The position numbers and the translations under genes are program-made. A stretch of 64,000 nucleotides of DNA from Leeuwenhoekiella sp. MAR_2009_132 (GTDB lineage Bacteria > Bacteroidota > Bacteroidia > Flavobacteriales > Flavobacteriaceae), in the NCBI RefSeq assembly GCF_000687915.1, contig NZ_JHZY01000002.1, forward strand, positions 682,001-746,000. Reading direction: 5' to 3'. Shown here piece by piece: positions 39,316 to 48,700 of this stretch (position 1 is the stretch's first letter; every line of letters begins with the position of its first letter). The notes below the pieces were generated by a model. It had not been told where the DNA came from and ran no database searches. It saw only the letters and a program-made list of their open reading frames with translations.

Positions 39316-39936
39316 TTAATACAATTCTCTTACGTTCGAGAGTACCCATATTCCATCAATTTTTTCAAAAATATGAATACCTGTATGACCATCACCTATA
39401 AAGTATGTGCTATACCAAATCAGCGCAAGTTTCCCATCCATCGAAATGACTGGTTTTGTAATTTTTATTTGTTTTCTTGATTTATATTCAAAATTCCTAT
39501 TCTGATTATTCTCACCATCATCATACTTAAAAAGTAAATTTATTTTTTGTTTAGGAAAATATTTTTCTAAAGAACCATCTGACTGATTGAGTTGATTTAT
39601 TAGATAAGTACCATTTGATCCTTTGAACATAGCTATAGCTTGACTTTTGGAATAAAATGGATTTGGATAAGATAATTTCGGTTCCTTCTCAAACATATAA
39701 TCTTTCAAATAGCTTTTAAATGCTTTAGAATTAGAAAAAGTATCAATAAATCTAATATTGTCAGCCTCATGAAAATTAACCTCAAGAGCTATTAATGATT
39801 TAATATTGAAGTTGTTACTTTTTGAGTTTTTTATAGAGCCACAAGAAGTCTGGATCAATATAAGAAATACACTAATTACAAGGAAATACCGATAAAACAG
39901 ATTTGCCTTTTGATGTTGCTGTGAATAAGGTGCCAT
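39316..39936 (-). CDS. Uncharacterised lipoprotein
   Basis: 206 residues. A long hydrophobic segment (YRYFLVISVFLILIQTSC) ends in the lipobox QTSC at C32, so the mature protein is membrane-anchored. The C-terminal part (GKLALIWYSTYFIGDGHTGIHIFEKIDGIWVLSNV) resembles the end of SnoaL/NTF2-like lipoproteins, but I do not recognise a family. The start at 39936 overlaps the tail of the frameshifted gene upstream by 65 bases. Codon use is more AT-rich than in the neighbouring fadD and purL, suggesting an accessory gene pair. Confidence 0.6.
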   Translation of the reverse strand: MAPYSQQHQKANLFYRYFLVISVFLILIQTSCGSIKNSKSNNFNIKSLIALEVNFHEADNIRFIDTFSNSKAFKSYLKDYMFEKEPKLSYPNPFYSKSQAIAMFKGSNGTYLINQLNQSDGSLEKYFPKQKINLLFKYDDGENNQNRNFEYKSRKQIKITKPVISMDGKLALIWYSTYFIGDGHTGIHIFEKIDGIWVLSNVRELY

Positions 39937-40394
39937 TATTATAAATATAATTACAAGTTGAATAACTAAGTTTTATTATTACCAAAAGATCTCGTTTTTC
40001 AACTAAAACAAATGATGTTTTGTGCGCAATTATCGAATCACCCTGTTTTTTTACAAGACATATATGACTTCTACCTAGAGTTCTAACTAATTCATATCTA
40101 TCAAAAGAATATTTTGTCAGAATTTTTTTTAATTCTAAATCTAGTTTTAACTTAATTAAATTATTAGAATTCTCTAGCGAGCAGTGATTGTTAATTTTTA
40201 ATACTTTAAAATAAATTCCCGGGTATATTCCTGTTTCTGATTCTTAAATAGAATTGATTTTGACCATAAAGTTTTTTCAGAATTACACTTTCATCATCGA
40301 TTATGAATATCTTATTATTAATAGTATCTTCTTGAGTATAAATTAGGGAAAGACTAAAAAGCGTTATCAATATGAAAAATATAGCTTTATTCAT
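39872..40394 (-). pseudogene. Frameshifted small secreted protein gene
   Basis: The first 62 codons (from ATG at 40394) encode a signal peptide (MNKAIFFILITLFSLSLIY) and a short mature part, then stop. In the +1 frame, from a stop near 40240 down to TAG at 39872-39874, about 120 codons stay open without any start codon; they read ESETGIYPGIYFKVLK, then on through LDLELKKILTKYSFDRYELVRT to VLSVFPCN. Skipping one base near 40241 joins the two parts into about 170 residues. This is either a real frameshift or a one-base sequence error in the TTAAGAA stretch. No family is recognised. Confidence 0.5.
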
Positions 40395-40585
40395 GTTTAA
40401 TTTTGAGGACAGGACTTGGTTGTTTTATGGTAATAATTTAATAAGCATTTTCTTTAACAGAAAGATCGAATTTTTTTAGATTTAAATATTTAAGACTTAA
40501 ATTTTAAATTAATATAATTTCAAGTCTATGATTTAGAAATTTTACTTCTCAAACAAGTTGCTAATGATTGATATACGTTTTCAAT

Positions 40586-40624
40586 AAAAAAAAAGCTCAG
40601 ATTCAAAGAATCTGAGCTTTTTTT
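40586..40624 (-). terminator. Intrinsic terminator after purL
   Basis: A long perfect stem: GCTCAGATTC (40595-40604) and GAATCTGAGC (40608-40617) with A-run and T-run extensions and an AAA loop, 20 bases after the purL stop. Symmetric, so it could act on both strands. The remaining 190 bases towards 40395 hold no gene that I can see. Confidence 0.9.
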
Positions 40625-40644
40625 ATCAAAATATTTTCAGCTAA

Positions 40645-43600
40645 TTATTGTTTCTCAACCCATAAACGGGCATTAACAAATGCTTCAACCCAGGGGCTTA
40701 CTTCGTCTTTACGTCCTTTTGGATAATTTGCCCAGTTCCATTGAAAGATAGAACGTTCTATGTGTGGCATCGTTACCAAGTGACGACCGGTTTTATCAGT
40801 CATCATTGCCGTGTTGTAGCTACTTCCGTTAGGGTTTGCAGGATATGCATCGTACCCGTATTTACCTACTATTTTATAGTTATCTTCATCAAGTGGTAAA
40901 TTAAATTTTCCTTCACCATGAGAAATCCATACGCCCAATGTAGCTCCAGAAAGCGTAGATAACATCACCGAATCATTTTCTGCTATAGTGACACTGGTAA
41001 AACCGCTTTCATGCTTATTAGAGTCGTTATGCTGCATAACTGGTTTTTGCACATGTTCTGGATTTAATAAATCGAGCTCTACAAAAAGTTGGCAACCATT
41101 ACAAATACCTACAGAAAGCGTATCTGGTCGCGCAAAGAAATTCTTAAGAGCCGTATTGGCTTTTTCATTGTATAAGAAAGCACCCGCCCAGCCTTTAGCA
41201 GAACCTAAAACATCTGAATTTGAAAAACCACCCACTGCACCTATAAATTGAATATCTTCAAGCGTTTCACGACCGGTAATCAAATCGGTCATATGCACGT
41301 CTTTTACATCAAAACCAGCGAGGTACATTGCATTTGCCATTTCGCGTTCAGAATTCGATCCTTTCTCACGCAAAATTGCTGCTTTGGGGCGCGGTCTTGC
41401 AGCATCGATTACAGGTTTTTTACCTGTGAATTGTTTTGGGAATGTATATTTTAAATCCTGTCTGTCAAAATTTGCAAAGCGCGCTCCTGCAAGTCCTTTA
41501 GCAGTTTGTTGCTGATCTAATAGATATGAAGTTTGAAACCATCTTCTACGTAAAGAAGGGATATTCAGTCCTATTTCTATAGTATCTTTTTTAAGTTCTA
41601 AATCTGCAGTTTCAGTAGTAGTACCTATATTGAAAAAAGCAATATTATTTTCAGTCAAAATAGATTCAACATCTGCATCTTTAGCTGCCTGAAATACAAT
41701 ACCTGCATTTTCAGCAAAAAGTATTTTTATTAAATCTTTCTCTTCAAAAGCAGTCAGGTCTATAGATGCACCTAAGTTATTTTCAGCAAAACACAATTCT
41801 AAAAGTGTGGTTATAAGTCCGCCAGATGCAACATCGTGCCCGGCAACGATCTGATCCTTTTTAATCAAATCCTGAATAACATCAAATGTTTTCGCGAACG
41901 CTAAATTGTCTTGAATAGATGGCGCCTGAGTACCAACTTTATTCTGAATTTGAGCAAAACTAGATCCTCCTAATTTAAAATCATCCTGAGATAAATTTAT
42001 GTAATAGATAGCTCCTTCACCGTGTTGTAAAACAGGTTCAATAACCTTATTTATATCGCTACAAGTCCCGGCTGCAGATATTATAACTGTCCCGGGAGCA
42101 ATCACATCACCATCAGGATATTTCTGCTTCATAGAAAGCGAATCTTTACCGGTAGGAATATTTATTCCCAGGTCTATGGCAAATTCAGAAACAGCTTGTA
42201 CCGCTTCATATAAACGCGCATCTTCTCCTTCATTATTACACGGCCACATCCAGTTTGCAGATAGTGAAACCGATTTTAGTCCTTTTTCAAGAGGAGCCCA
42301 GATAATATTTGTAAGTGCTTCTGCAATACTGTTTTTACTTCCTGCAACAGGATTTATTAAACCACTTACTGGTGAGTGACCTATTGAAGTTGCTACACCA
42401 TTTTTAGAATTAAAATCTAGGGCCATTACACCCACATTATTTAGTGGAATTTGTAAGCTCCCCACACATTGCTGTTTTGCAACTCTACCACCCACACAAC
42501 GATCAACTTTATTCGTTAACCAGTCTTTGCTGGCAACAGCTTCCAGCTGCAATACATTTTCTAAATAGTCGTGAAAATGCTCTAGCGAGTAGGAAACATC
42601 ATCATAAACCCGACTAATTTTAGTGTCATTCATTATGGTTTTTGGCGAACTTCCAAACATATCATTCATTTCTAAATCCATAGGTTTTTCACCTGTAGTT
42701 TTAGATTTAAACGTAAAGCGATGATCACCGGTCACATCTCCTACTTCATACATAGGAGAACGTTCGCGATCTGCGATGCGTTTTAATGTTTCAGCATTTT
42801 GAGCACCTATAACAAGACCCATACGTTCTTGCGACTCATTACCTATAATTTCTTTAGCAGAAAGGGTAGGGTCACCCACGGGAAGTTTATCTAGATCAAT
42901 TAAACCACCGGTTTCTTCAACCAGTTCAGAAAGACAGTTTAAGTGACCACCGGCACCGTGATCGTGAATAGAAACAATGGTATTTTCATCACTTTCTACC
43001 ATGCCACGAATAGCATTTGCAGCTCGTTTTTGCATTTCTGGATTAGAGCGCTGAATAGCATTCAATTCGATACCTGAACTAAAGGCGCCGGTATCTGCAG
43101 AAGAAACTGCGGCACCGCCCATCCCTATGCGGTAGTTATCACCACCTAGAATTACAATTTTGTCTCCGGTTTGCGGTTTTTCTTTTAAAGCTTGATTTTT
43201 CTTGCCATAACCTATTCCGCCGGCTTGCATAATCACTTTATCATAACCAAGTTTGCGACCACCTTCTTCGTGCTCAAAAGTTAAAACAGAACCTGCAATA
43301 AGGGGTTGACCAAATTTGTTTCCGAAGTCTGAAGCTCCGTTAGAAGCTTTTATCAGTATATCAATAGGTGTTTGATACAACCATTTTCGGGCTGGCATAC
43401 CATCTTCCCAATCGCGTGGAGATTCTGCCTTTAATCGGGAATATGCAGTCATATAAACTGCAGTTCCTGCCAGCGGTAATGATCCCTGACCACCTGCCAG
43501 ACGATCCCGAATTTCTCCACCGGCACCGGTTGCAGCACCATTAAATGGCTCTACAGTAGTAGGGAAGTTGTGGGTTTCTGCTTTTAGTGACAGTACACTA

Positions 43601-44307
43601 TCAAATTCTTTTTCGGTATAATAATCGGGTTTATCTGCGGTATTAGGAGCAAATTGGGTTGCTTTGGGACCATTAATAAAAGCGACATTATCTTTGTAAG
43701 CAGAAACAATTTCGTTAGGGTTTTCTGCGGAAGTCTTGCGTATCATCTTAAAAAGTGAAGTAGGCATCTCCTCACCATCTATCACAAACGTACCATTAAA
43801 AATTTTATGACGGCAATGCTCAGAATTTACCTGGCTAAAACCAAAAACTTCAGAATCTGTAAGCGGGCGACCTATGCGCTTTGCCACACCTTCAAGATAA
43901 GCTACTTCTTCCTCATTTAAGGAAAGACCCTCTTGCTGATTGAATGCTGCAATATCTTCAATATGCAAAATAGATTCGGGTTCAATATTTATTGTAAATA
44001 CATCCTGACCCAGACTTGCATATTCCTGAGAAAGCATGGGGTCAAAATCTGCTTTGCCGGCAACAAACTCTTCAATACGTATGATGCCTTCTATACCCAT
44101 ATTTTGAGTAATCTCAACTGCATTTGTACTCCAGGGCGTTATCATTGTAGCCCGCGGACCAATAAAAAAAGCGTCTAAAGTAGACGCTTGTATTTTAGGC
44201 TGGTTGCCAAAAAGCCAGTTAAGCTTGTTTATATCTTCTTGAGAAAGTTCATTATTAGTTTGAACTGCGAAAATTTTGGTTTCTTGTGAACCGAAAAAAT
44301 GAATCAT
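40645..44307 (-). CDS. purL: Phosphoribosylformylglycinamidine synthase, single-chain
   Basis: A 1220-residue enzyme of de novo purine synthesis (FGAR to FGAM using ATP and glutamine). It is the fused large form: N-terminal PurS-like part, two AIRS-type ATP-binding halves (FGFSQVNSEHCRHKIFNG, LKAETHNFPTTVEPFNGAATGAGGEIRDR, SIHDHGAGGHLNCLSELVEE) and a C-terminal class I glutaminase (from about 950: PKAAILREKGSNSEREMA, nucleophile cysteine in VGICNGCQLF, WISHGEGKF and MPHIERSIF completing the triad). Large PurL is usual in Bacteroidota. It is a monocistronic unit bounded by a terminator and a consensus -7 element. Confidence 0.98.
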   Translation of the reverse strand: MIHFFGSQETKIFAVQTNNELSQEDINKLNWLFGNQPKIQASTLDAFFIGPRATMITPWSTNAVEITQNMGIEGIIRIEEFVAGKADFDPMLSQEYASLGQDVFTINIEPESILHIEDIAAFNQQEGLSLNEEEVAYLEGVAKRIGRPLTDSEVFGFSQVNSEHCRHKIFNGTFVIDGEEMPTSLFKMIRKTSAENPNEIVSAYKDNVAFINGPKATQFAPNTADKPDYYTEKEFDSVLSLKAETHNFPTTVEPFNGAATGAGGEIRDRLAGGQGSLPLAGTAVYMTAYSRLKAESPRDWEDGMPARKWLYQTPIDILIKASNGASDFGNKFGQPLIAGSVLTFEHEEGGRKLGYDKVIMQAGGIGYGKKNQALKEKPQTGDKIVILGGDNYRIGMGGAAVSSADTGAFSSGIELNAIQRSNPEMQKRAANAIRGMVESDENTIVSIHDHGAGGHLNCLSELVEETGGLIDLDKLPVGDPTLSAKEIIGNESQERMGLVIGAQNAETLKRIADRERSPMYEVGDVTGDHRFTFKSKTTGEKPMDLEMNDMFGSSPKTIMNDTKISRVYDDVSYSLEHFHDYLENVLQLEAVASKDWLTNKVDRCVGGRVAKQQCVGSLQIPLNNVGVMALDFNSKNGVATSIGHSPVSGLINPVAGSKNSIAEALTNIIWAPLEKGLKSVSLSANWMWPCNNEGEDARLYEAVQAVSEFAIDLGINIPTGKDSLSMKQKYPDGDVIAPGTVIISAAGTCSDINKVIEPVLQHGEGAIYYINLSQDDFKLGGSSFAQIQNKVGTQAPSIQDNLAFAKTFDVIQDLIKKDQIVAGHDVASGGLITTLLELCFAENNLGASIDLTAFEEKDLIKILFAENAGIVFQAAKDADVESILTENNIAFFNIGTTTETADLELKKDTIEIGLNIPSLRRRWFQTSYLLDQQQTAKGLAGARFANFDRQDLKYTFPKQFTGKKPVIDAARPRPKAAILREKGSNSEREMANAMYLAGFDVKDVHMTDLITGRETLEDIQFIGAVGGFSNSDVLGSAKGWAGAFLYNEKANTALKNFFARPDTLSVGICNGCQLFVELDLLNPEHVQKPVMQHNDSNKHESGFTSVTIAENDSVMLSTLSGATLGVWISHGEGKFNLPLDEDNYKIVGKYGYDAYPANPNGSSYNTAMMTDKTGRHLVTMPHIERSIFQWNWANYPKGRKDEVSPWVEAFVNARLWVEKQ

Positions 44308-44329
44308 AGTGCTTTTGCTAAAGAAGCGA

Positions 44330-44337
44330 CAAATTTA
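44330..44337 (-). promoter_or_regulatory. -7 promoter element TAAATTTG for purL
   Basis: An exact match to TAnnTTTG on the minus strand, 22 bases before the purL ATG at 44307. The -33 region is not convincing. No purine riboswitch fold is seen in the short leader. Confidence 0.5.
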
Positions 44338-44440
44338 GTGATTTTTGACCTTTAGACTAGCCTAAGATTTTAAAGAAATTCAACAGAATTTAATTGATTA
44401 TTGTTGATAACCTACAAGTATTCTATTTAATTAAAAATCA

Positions 44441-44472
44441 AAAAGCCTCTTAGATTTTTCCAAGAGGCTTTT
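44441..44472 (-). terminator. Intrinsic terminator after the RsmB-like gene
   Basis: AAAAGCCTCTT (44441-44451) pairs with AAGAGGCTTTT (44462-44472) around a 10-base loop, 22 bases after the stop of the gene ending at 44495. T-rich on the minus strand. Confidence 0.8.
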
Positions 44473-44494
44473 CAAGTTTAAGCATTGCTTAAAA

Positions 44495-45712
44495 TTAAGC
44501 TTTATCTTTCTTTACCATTAAGCACATATAAAATCCGTCATAACCGCTTTCGCTAGATAGGATTGTTTTTTGCTTTTCAATTTTAAATTCTCTTCCTTCC
44601 TCAGTTTTCAAGAATTTTTTTACTTGTTCTTGATTCTCAGAAGGTAAAATTGAGCAGGTTGCATAAACCATTTTCCCACCCGGTTTTACTATTCTTGAAT
44701 AATCTACTAGAAGTGCCTGTTGTGTTTCCTGAATTTTTGCAACAAAATCTGGTTGCAATTTCCATTTTGCATCAGGGTTACGACTTAAAACACCAAGACC
44801 TGTGCAAGGTGCATCTATAAGTAAACGATCTGCAGAGTTGTATAATTTTTTAATAACCTTAGTACTGTCTATAGTACGGGTTTCTATATTATGAGCACCG
44901 GCACGACGTGCTCGGCGCTTTAATTCTTTTAATTTATTAGCGTAAATATCTAAAGCAATTAATTGACCTTTATTATCCATTTGAGCAGCTAGATGTAGTG
45001 TTTTACCACCTGCACCCGCGCACGCGTCTACTACACGCATACCCGGTTCTACCCCTAAATAGGGTCCTACCAGTTGAGAAGATGCATCCTGCACTTCAAA
45101 AAGGCCATTTTTAAAAGCTTCTGTAGCAAATACATTTCCGCGCTCCTGCAGTTGTAAAGCATCAGGATAGGCTTTAAGAGTTTCGGTCTCGTGACCTTCT
45201 TCAACTAAAGCAGCTCTAAGTGTGTCTATATCTCCTTTAAGACGATTAGCGCGAAGCACAACAGGAGCTTGCTTATTTAAAGAAGCGATCTCAACATCCC
45301 ATTTATCGCCTAATTCTTTCTCACCTAATTCATCTAACCAATCTGGGATAGATTCACGCAGTTTTCTAATTTTAGAAAGTTCATCAAATCTACCTTTTAT
45401 ACGACGGGTAGGTGTGTCTTCAAACTGCGGCCACTCTGGTAATTTAATACCTTTTAGGGTACACCATACGGCAAACATGCGCCAGATATCCTTGCGGTCT
45501 ATGGGTTCTTTAACTTCTGCAATTTCTGCGTAGAGACGTTTCCATCTTACGATATCATAAGTTGTTTCTGCTACAAAACTACGATCGCGAGACCCCCAGC
45601 GTTTATCACGCTTAAGTTGTTTTGATATAACTTTATCGGCATAGCTGCCTTCGTTAAAAATTTCGATAAGACCATCAACGACGGCGAAAACCAGATTGCG
45701 GTGTAAACGCAT
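44495..45712 (-). CDS. RsmB/NOP2-type rRNA (cytosine-5-)-methyltransferase
   Basis: 405 residues from the ATG at 45712, chosen over a TTG 27 bases upstream because the protein then begins with the family helix MRLHRNLVFAVVDGLIEIF. SAM-binding motif VVDACAGAGGKTLHLAAQM, motif IV cysteine in LIDAPCTGLGVLSRNPDAKW and motif VI catalytic cysteine in MVYATCSILPSENQEQV are all intact. An N-terminal NusB-like helical region precedes the catalytic domain. The likely substrate is 16S rRNA, but the exact cytosine cannot be assigned. Divergent to the lipoprotein gene at 45790. Confidence 0.92.
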   Translation of the reverse strand: MRLHRNLVFAVVDGLIEIFNEGSYADKVISKQLKRDKRWGSRDRSFVAETTYDIVRWKRLYAEIAEVKEPIDRKDIWRMFAVWCTLKGIKLPEWPQFEDTPTRRIKGRFDELSKIRKLRESIPDWLDELGEKELGDKWDVEIASLNKQAPVVLRANRLKGDIDTLRAALVEEGHETETLKAYPDALQLQERGNVFATEAFKNGLFEVQDASSQLVGPYLGVEPGMRVVDACAGAGGKTLHLAAQMDNKGQLIALDIYANKLKELKRRARRAGAHNIETRTIDSTKVIKKLYNSADRLLIDAPCTGLGVLSRNPDAKWKLQPDFVAKIQETQQALLVDYSRIVKPGGKMVYATCSILPSENQEQVKKFLKTEEGREFKIEKQKTILSSESGYDGFYMCLMVKKDKA

Positions 45713-45789
45713 AAAAAGTGTATTTAAAAATGTGGGCAAAGGTACAGGTTTAAAGGCGAATAGTTTTAAATTTCCCTAAATTTTAGAAT

Positions 45790-46839
45790 ATGAGACTTTA
45801 TATTACAATTCTTACTTTGATTATTCTTTCGAGTTGTAAGAATTCCGAAGAAAAAACGGAAAAATTGAGCCCTATTAAACGTGTTGAAATTGAGACTATT
45901 TATAGTGACTCTGTAAGTATACGCGCAATAGATATACTTAATGATGGCAGTCTTGCATTTGCAGGCTCTAACGGCAAATACGGGTTATATGATTTTAGTA
46001 CCCAAACCTGGAATACCGGAGTTTTAAAACAAGATAGTTTAATACCTAATTTTAGAGCTGTAGCACATACGGCGGAAGACTTTTTTATGTTGAGTATTGA
46101 AAGTCCTGCATTGCTTTTTAAAACTGGTGATACGGGTATGGAAGTCGTATATAGGGAAGATGATCCCAAAGCTTTCTACGATTCTATGATCTTCTGGAAC
46201 GATAAAGAGGGGATTGCAATGGGTGACCCTACTCAAAATTGTATTTCTATACTAGTAACCCGAGATGGTGGCAACAGCTGGACAAAAGTTGACTGCTCAG
46301 AGCTTCCCAGTGTCGCAGAAGGAGAAGCTGCTTTTGCAGCTAGTAATAGCAATATTGCCGTTTATAAGGATCACGCCTGGATAATTACGGGAGGTACTGA
46401 ATCTAATGTAATACATACTGCAGATAAAGGTAAAACCTGGGAGGTATTTAAAACTCCCATTGTGCAGGGTATTGCAACTACGGGAGGATATTCAATAGAT
46501 TTTTATGATGAAAATACGGGTATTATAATGGGAGGTGATTATACCAATCCTAAGGGTAATACTGCAAATAAAGCACTAACAACAGATGGTGGTAAAACCT
46601 GGAAGTTAATCGCAGATTCAAAGAATCCCGGTTATAGAAGCTGCGTGCAATTTGTACCCAATACAAACGGGCAGGAGATTCTTGCTATAGGTTTTGAGGG
46701 TATAGATTATACCAGCGATCAAGGATTGACCTGGCATAATTTGAGTACTGAAGGATTTTTTACCCTACGTTTTGTTAATGATAGCACTGCTTTTGCAGCC
46801 GGTACAAATAGAGTTGCCAAGTTGAAATTTAAGCGCTAA
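45790..46839 (+). CDS. Ycf48/BNR-like beta-propeller lipoprotein
   Basis: A 349-residue lipoprotein (lipobox LSSC-K, C16). It has repeated sialidase-type Asp boxes (VTRDGGNSWTKV, HTADKGKTWEVF, LTTDGGKTWKLI, YTSDQGLTWHNL) spaced as blades of a Ycf48/HCF136-like propeller, each followed by a phrase such as DENTGIIMGGDY or NDSTAFAAGTN. Often annotated as oxidoreductase in Bacteroidota without evidence; no catalytic residues are visible. It is a single gene, closed by a convergent terminator shared with the ECF operon. Confidence 0.82.
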   Translation: MRLYITILTLIILSSCKNSEEKTEKLSPIKRVEIETIYSDSVSIRAIDILNDGSLAFAGSNGKYGLYDFSTQTWNTGVLKQDSLIPNFRAVAHTAEDFFMLSIESPALLFKTGDTGMEVVYREDDPKAFYDSMIFWNDKEGIAMGDPTQNCISILVTRDGGNSWTKVDCSELPSVAEGEAAFAASNSNIAVYKDHAWIITGGTESNVIHTADKGKTWEVFKTPIVQGIATTGGYSIDFYDENTGIIMGGDYTNPKGNTANKALTTDGGKTWKLIADSKNPGYRSCVQFVPNTNGQEILAIGFEGIDYTSDQGLTWHNLSTEGFFTLRFVNDSTAFAAGTNRVAKLKFKR

Positions 46840-46842
46840 AAA

Positions 46843-46879
46843 AAAAAAGCCTGTTTACTTCAAGTAAACAGGCTTTTTT
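46843..46879. terminator. Bidirectional intrinsic terminator
   Basis: GCCTGTTTA (46849-46857) and TAAACAGGC (46865-46873) with a CTTCAAG loop and flanking A and T runs, between convergent genes ending at 46839 (+) and 46897 (-). Confidence 0.88.
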
Positions 46880-46896
46880 AAACTTAGATTCTAATC

Positions 46897-47334
46897 TTAC
46901 TTTTTCCTTTTACGATATTCTTCCCAGAGTTTTTTACCGAATTTATGTTCAACTTCAGGTAGAAATACCATTTTTGACGCAGGTAGCTTTTTGGTTAAAT
47001 CAGACATTAACCTGCTATCTAGCTCGTAACGCTTTTCTATAATATCATTATATTCTATAATTAACTTATTTGCTTCAGCTTCAGAAAAATTGTTTTTTGC
47101 GCCTGCAGAACCATATTTTTGTTTGAACAATGCACGCTCTCTATTGCGCAAATCATCCATCTTCTTGTCGTAAATATTGTAAATAGGCCAGAATTTTTCT
47201 GCTTCAGCTGGAGTAAGTTCTAATTCTTCTGTTAAAAAAGAGACTTTTAAGGCTTTTATACGATCATGGCGATCGTTTTGAGCAAAGGTTGCAAAGCCTA
47301 TAAATAATCCTATTATTATAATTAAATTCTTCAT
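46897..47334 (-). CDS. Small secreted helical protein of the ECF sigma operon (sensor-type)
   Basis: 145 residues from the ATG at 47334, which begins directly with a signal peptide (MKNLIIIIGLFIGFATFAQ); a longer frame upstream lacks sense. The mature part is charged and helical (FLTEELELTPAEAEKFWPI, MDDLRNRERALF, ANKLIIEYNDIIEKRYELD), resembling the CpxP/Spy-like proteins often annotated as sensor of ECF-type sigma factor in Flavobacteriia. It is the third gene after an ECF sigma factor and a membrane protein. It likely modulates the envelope response; this is inferred from context. Confidence 0.75.
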   Translation of the reverse strand: MKNLIIIIGLFIGFATFAQNDRHDRIKALKVSFLTEELELTPAEAEKFWPIYNIYDKKMDDLRNRERALFKQKYGSAGAKNNFSEAEANKLIIEYNDIIEKRYELDSRLMSDLTKKLPASKMVFLPEVEHKFGKKLWEEYRKRKK

Positions 47335-47350
47335 AGTTATTGGTTTTTGT

Positions 47351-47848
47351 TTACTGATCTGCATTCCAGGAATTTGCAATAATATCCTGATCTACATAAT
47401 CATAAATCACTTCATCATTTTCAATCTGTGTGTCAAAAATTGAAGTGTTATCTTCGATATTGGTTAATTCTTCATCAGAAAAGTAATAGGGTAATTGATC
47501 CTGATCTATTAGATAACTTTCAATACTTGAAACAGAAAGTGAATCAAAATCTTCGTTAGTTGTTATAGGGTTTATCACATAAAAGATTAAGGCAACAACG
47601 GCTGCAAGTGCTACAAAAGCTTTTGTAACGGTTTGGAAATCGTAATTGATTAGTTTTCCCTGAGGCTTATTTTTATTTATAATGGTTGATTCTACAGCTT
47701 CAAAGTAACCCTGAGGTACCGTGTACGGATTTACTTTAATTGGGAAAAGCTGTTGAAATTTAAGTTCTGTAAATAGACGATCATCAAACGATTTGAAGTA
47801 TTCGTCTGGGACTTTAAATTGCTCGTTATGTTTACTCTTGCTTTTCAT
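47351..47848 (-). CDS. Putative anti-sigma factor, single-pass membrane protein
   Basis: 165 residues with one transmembrane helix (about 77-92, AFVALAAVVALIFYVI). The cytoplasmic part has two similar segments, KVPDEYFKSFDDRLF and TVPQGYFEAVESTII, typical of the flavobacterial proteins that sit next to ECF sigma genes. The extracytoplasmic part is acidic (ESYLIDQDQLPYYFSDEEL). Lying 31 bases after the sigma gene and 16 before the small secreted protein, it is best explained as the anti-sigma factor. No zinc-binding anti-sigma motif is present, so the mechanism is not clear. Confidence 0.65.
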   Translation of the reverse strand: MKSKSKHNEQFKVPDEYFKSFDDRLFTELKFQQLFPIKVNPYTVPQGYFEAVESTIINKNKPQGKLINYDFQTVTKAFVALAAVVALIFYVINPITTNEDFDSLSVSSIESYLIDQDQLPYYFSDEELTNIEDNTSIFDTQIENDEVIYDYVDQDIIANSWNADQ

Positions 47849-47879
47849 TGTTTTTTAGACTTTAATTGAATTAAAAGGT

Positions 47880-48398
47880 TTAAATACCAGTTACATAATC
47901 TGTGATTTTTTTAACAGCATGATGATAACTGGCTTTTAATGCACCTTCAGAAGTGCCTAAAATTTCTGAAATCTCATTGTATTGTAATTCGTCATAATAT
48001 TTCATTATAAATACCTGTTTTTGCTTAGCAGGTAAGGTATCTATAGCTTGTTGTAATTTTAATTGAGCTTCATCACCATTAAAATAAGGATCACTCGTAA
48101 GATTTGATATAAGACTTTCCTGAAAATCTTCACTACTTAAATGTGTAGTACGCTTTCGTTTATTTATAAATGTCAAACTCTCATTTGTAGCAATGCGGTA
48201 AAGCCAGGTATAAACCTGACTATCACCATTAAATGTGTCTAAGTTTTTATATACTTTGATAAATGTATTCTGCAAAACATCATCTGCATCTTCGTGAGAT
48301 ACAACCATACGTCTTATGTGCCAATACAAACGCTCTTTGTATTCGCTGACCAGATCTTCAAATTTGATCGAAACTTGATTTAATGTTTTGGTACTCAA
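47880..48398 (-). CDS. RNA polymerase ECF sigma factor (sigma-70 family)
   Basis: 172 residues. Region 2 is at about 20-90 (SHEDADDVLQNTFIKVYKN, VYTWLYRIATNESLTFINKRKR) and region 4 at about 110-168 (LPAKQKQVFIMKYYDELQYNEISEILGTSEGALKASYHHAVKKI). The start is most likely TTG at 48398: an in-frame stop lies just upstream and the first internal methionine would cut into region 2. It heads a three-gene operon with a membrane and a secreted helical protein. Its signal and targets are unknown. Confidence 0.92.
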   Translation of the reverse strand: MSTKTLNQVSIKFEDLVSEYKERLYWHIRRMVVSHEDADDVLQNTFIKVYKNLDTFNGDSQVYTWLYRIATNESLTFINKRKRTTHLSSEDFQESLISNLTSDPYFNGDEAQLKLQQAIDTLPAKQKQVFIMKYYDELQYNEISEILGTSEGALKASYHHAVKKITDYVTGI

Positions 48399-48662
48399 TT
48401 TCTCTTAAGCTTTGTTTCGCAAACTAAACTTAGTATTTGCTCTTATTAAGACTTTACTTTATTTAAAAGGTTTAACGCTTTAATTTAAATTAAGATAAAA
48501 TTATAAGTCAAGGTTGTTTAATATGTTTTTTGTTATGCGTAATTCTTTATTTGTTAATGAATTAGAATACGTAAGAAGTGTTAGTGAATTTAATAATTGA
48601 TAAATTGTGATAATTAAAACACGTTAAAATGCATTTATTTGAGGTTAAAATGCAATTTAATA
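48399..48662. other. AT-rich gap upstream of the ECF operon
   Basis: About 264 bases of very AT-rich sequence with no ORF, RNA fold or clear consensus promoter that I can support. It must hold the promoter of the ECF sigma operon on the minus strand, possibly recognised by the sigma factor itself. Confidence 0.5.
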
Positions 48663-48693
48663 TTGTTTTGTATATAAATTGATCTTATATTTG
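48663..48693 (+). promoter_or_regulatory. Consensus flavobacterial promoter facing an ORF-free region
   Basis: TTG (48663-48665), a 20-base spacer and TATATTTG (48686-48693) match TTG-N17/23-TAnnTTTG exactly on the plus strand. No coding region lies between it and the terminator 140 bases downstream. Confidence 0.6.
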
Positions 48694-48700
48694 AGAAAGA

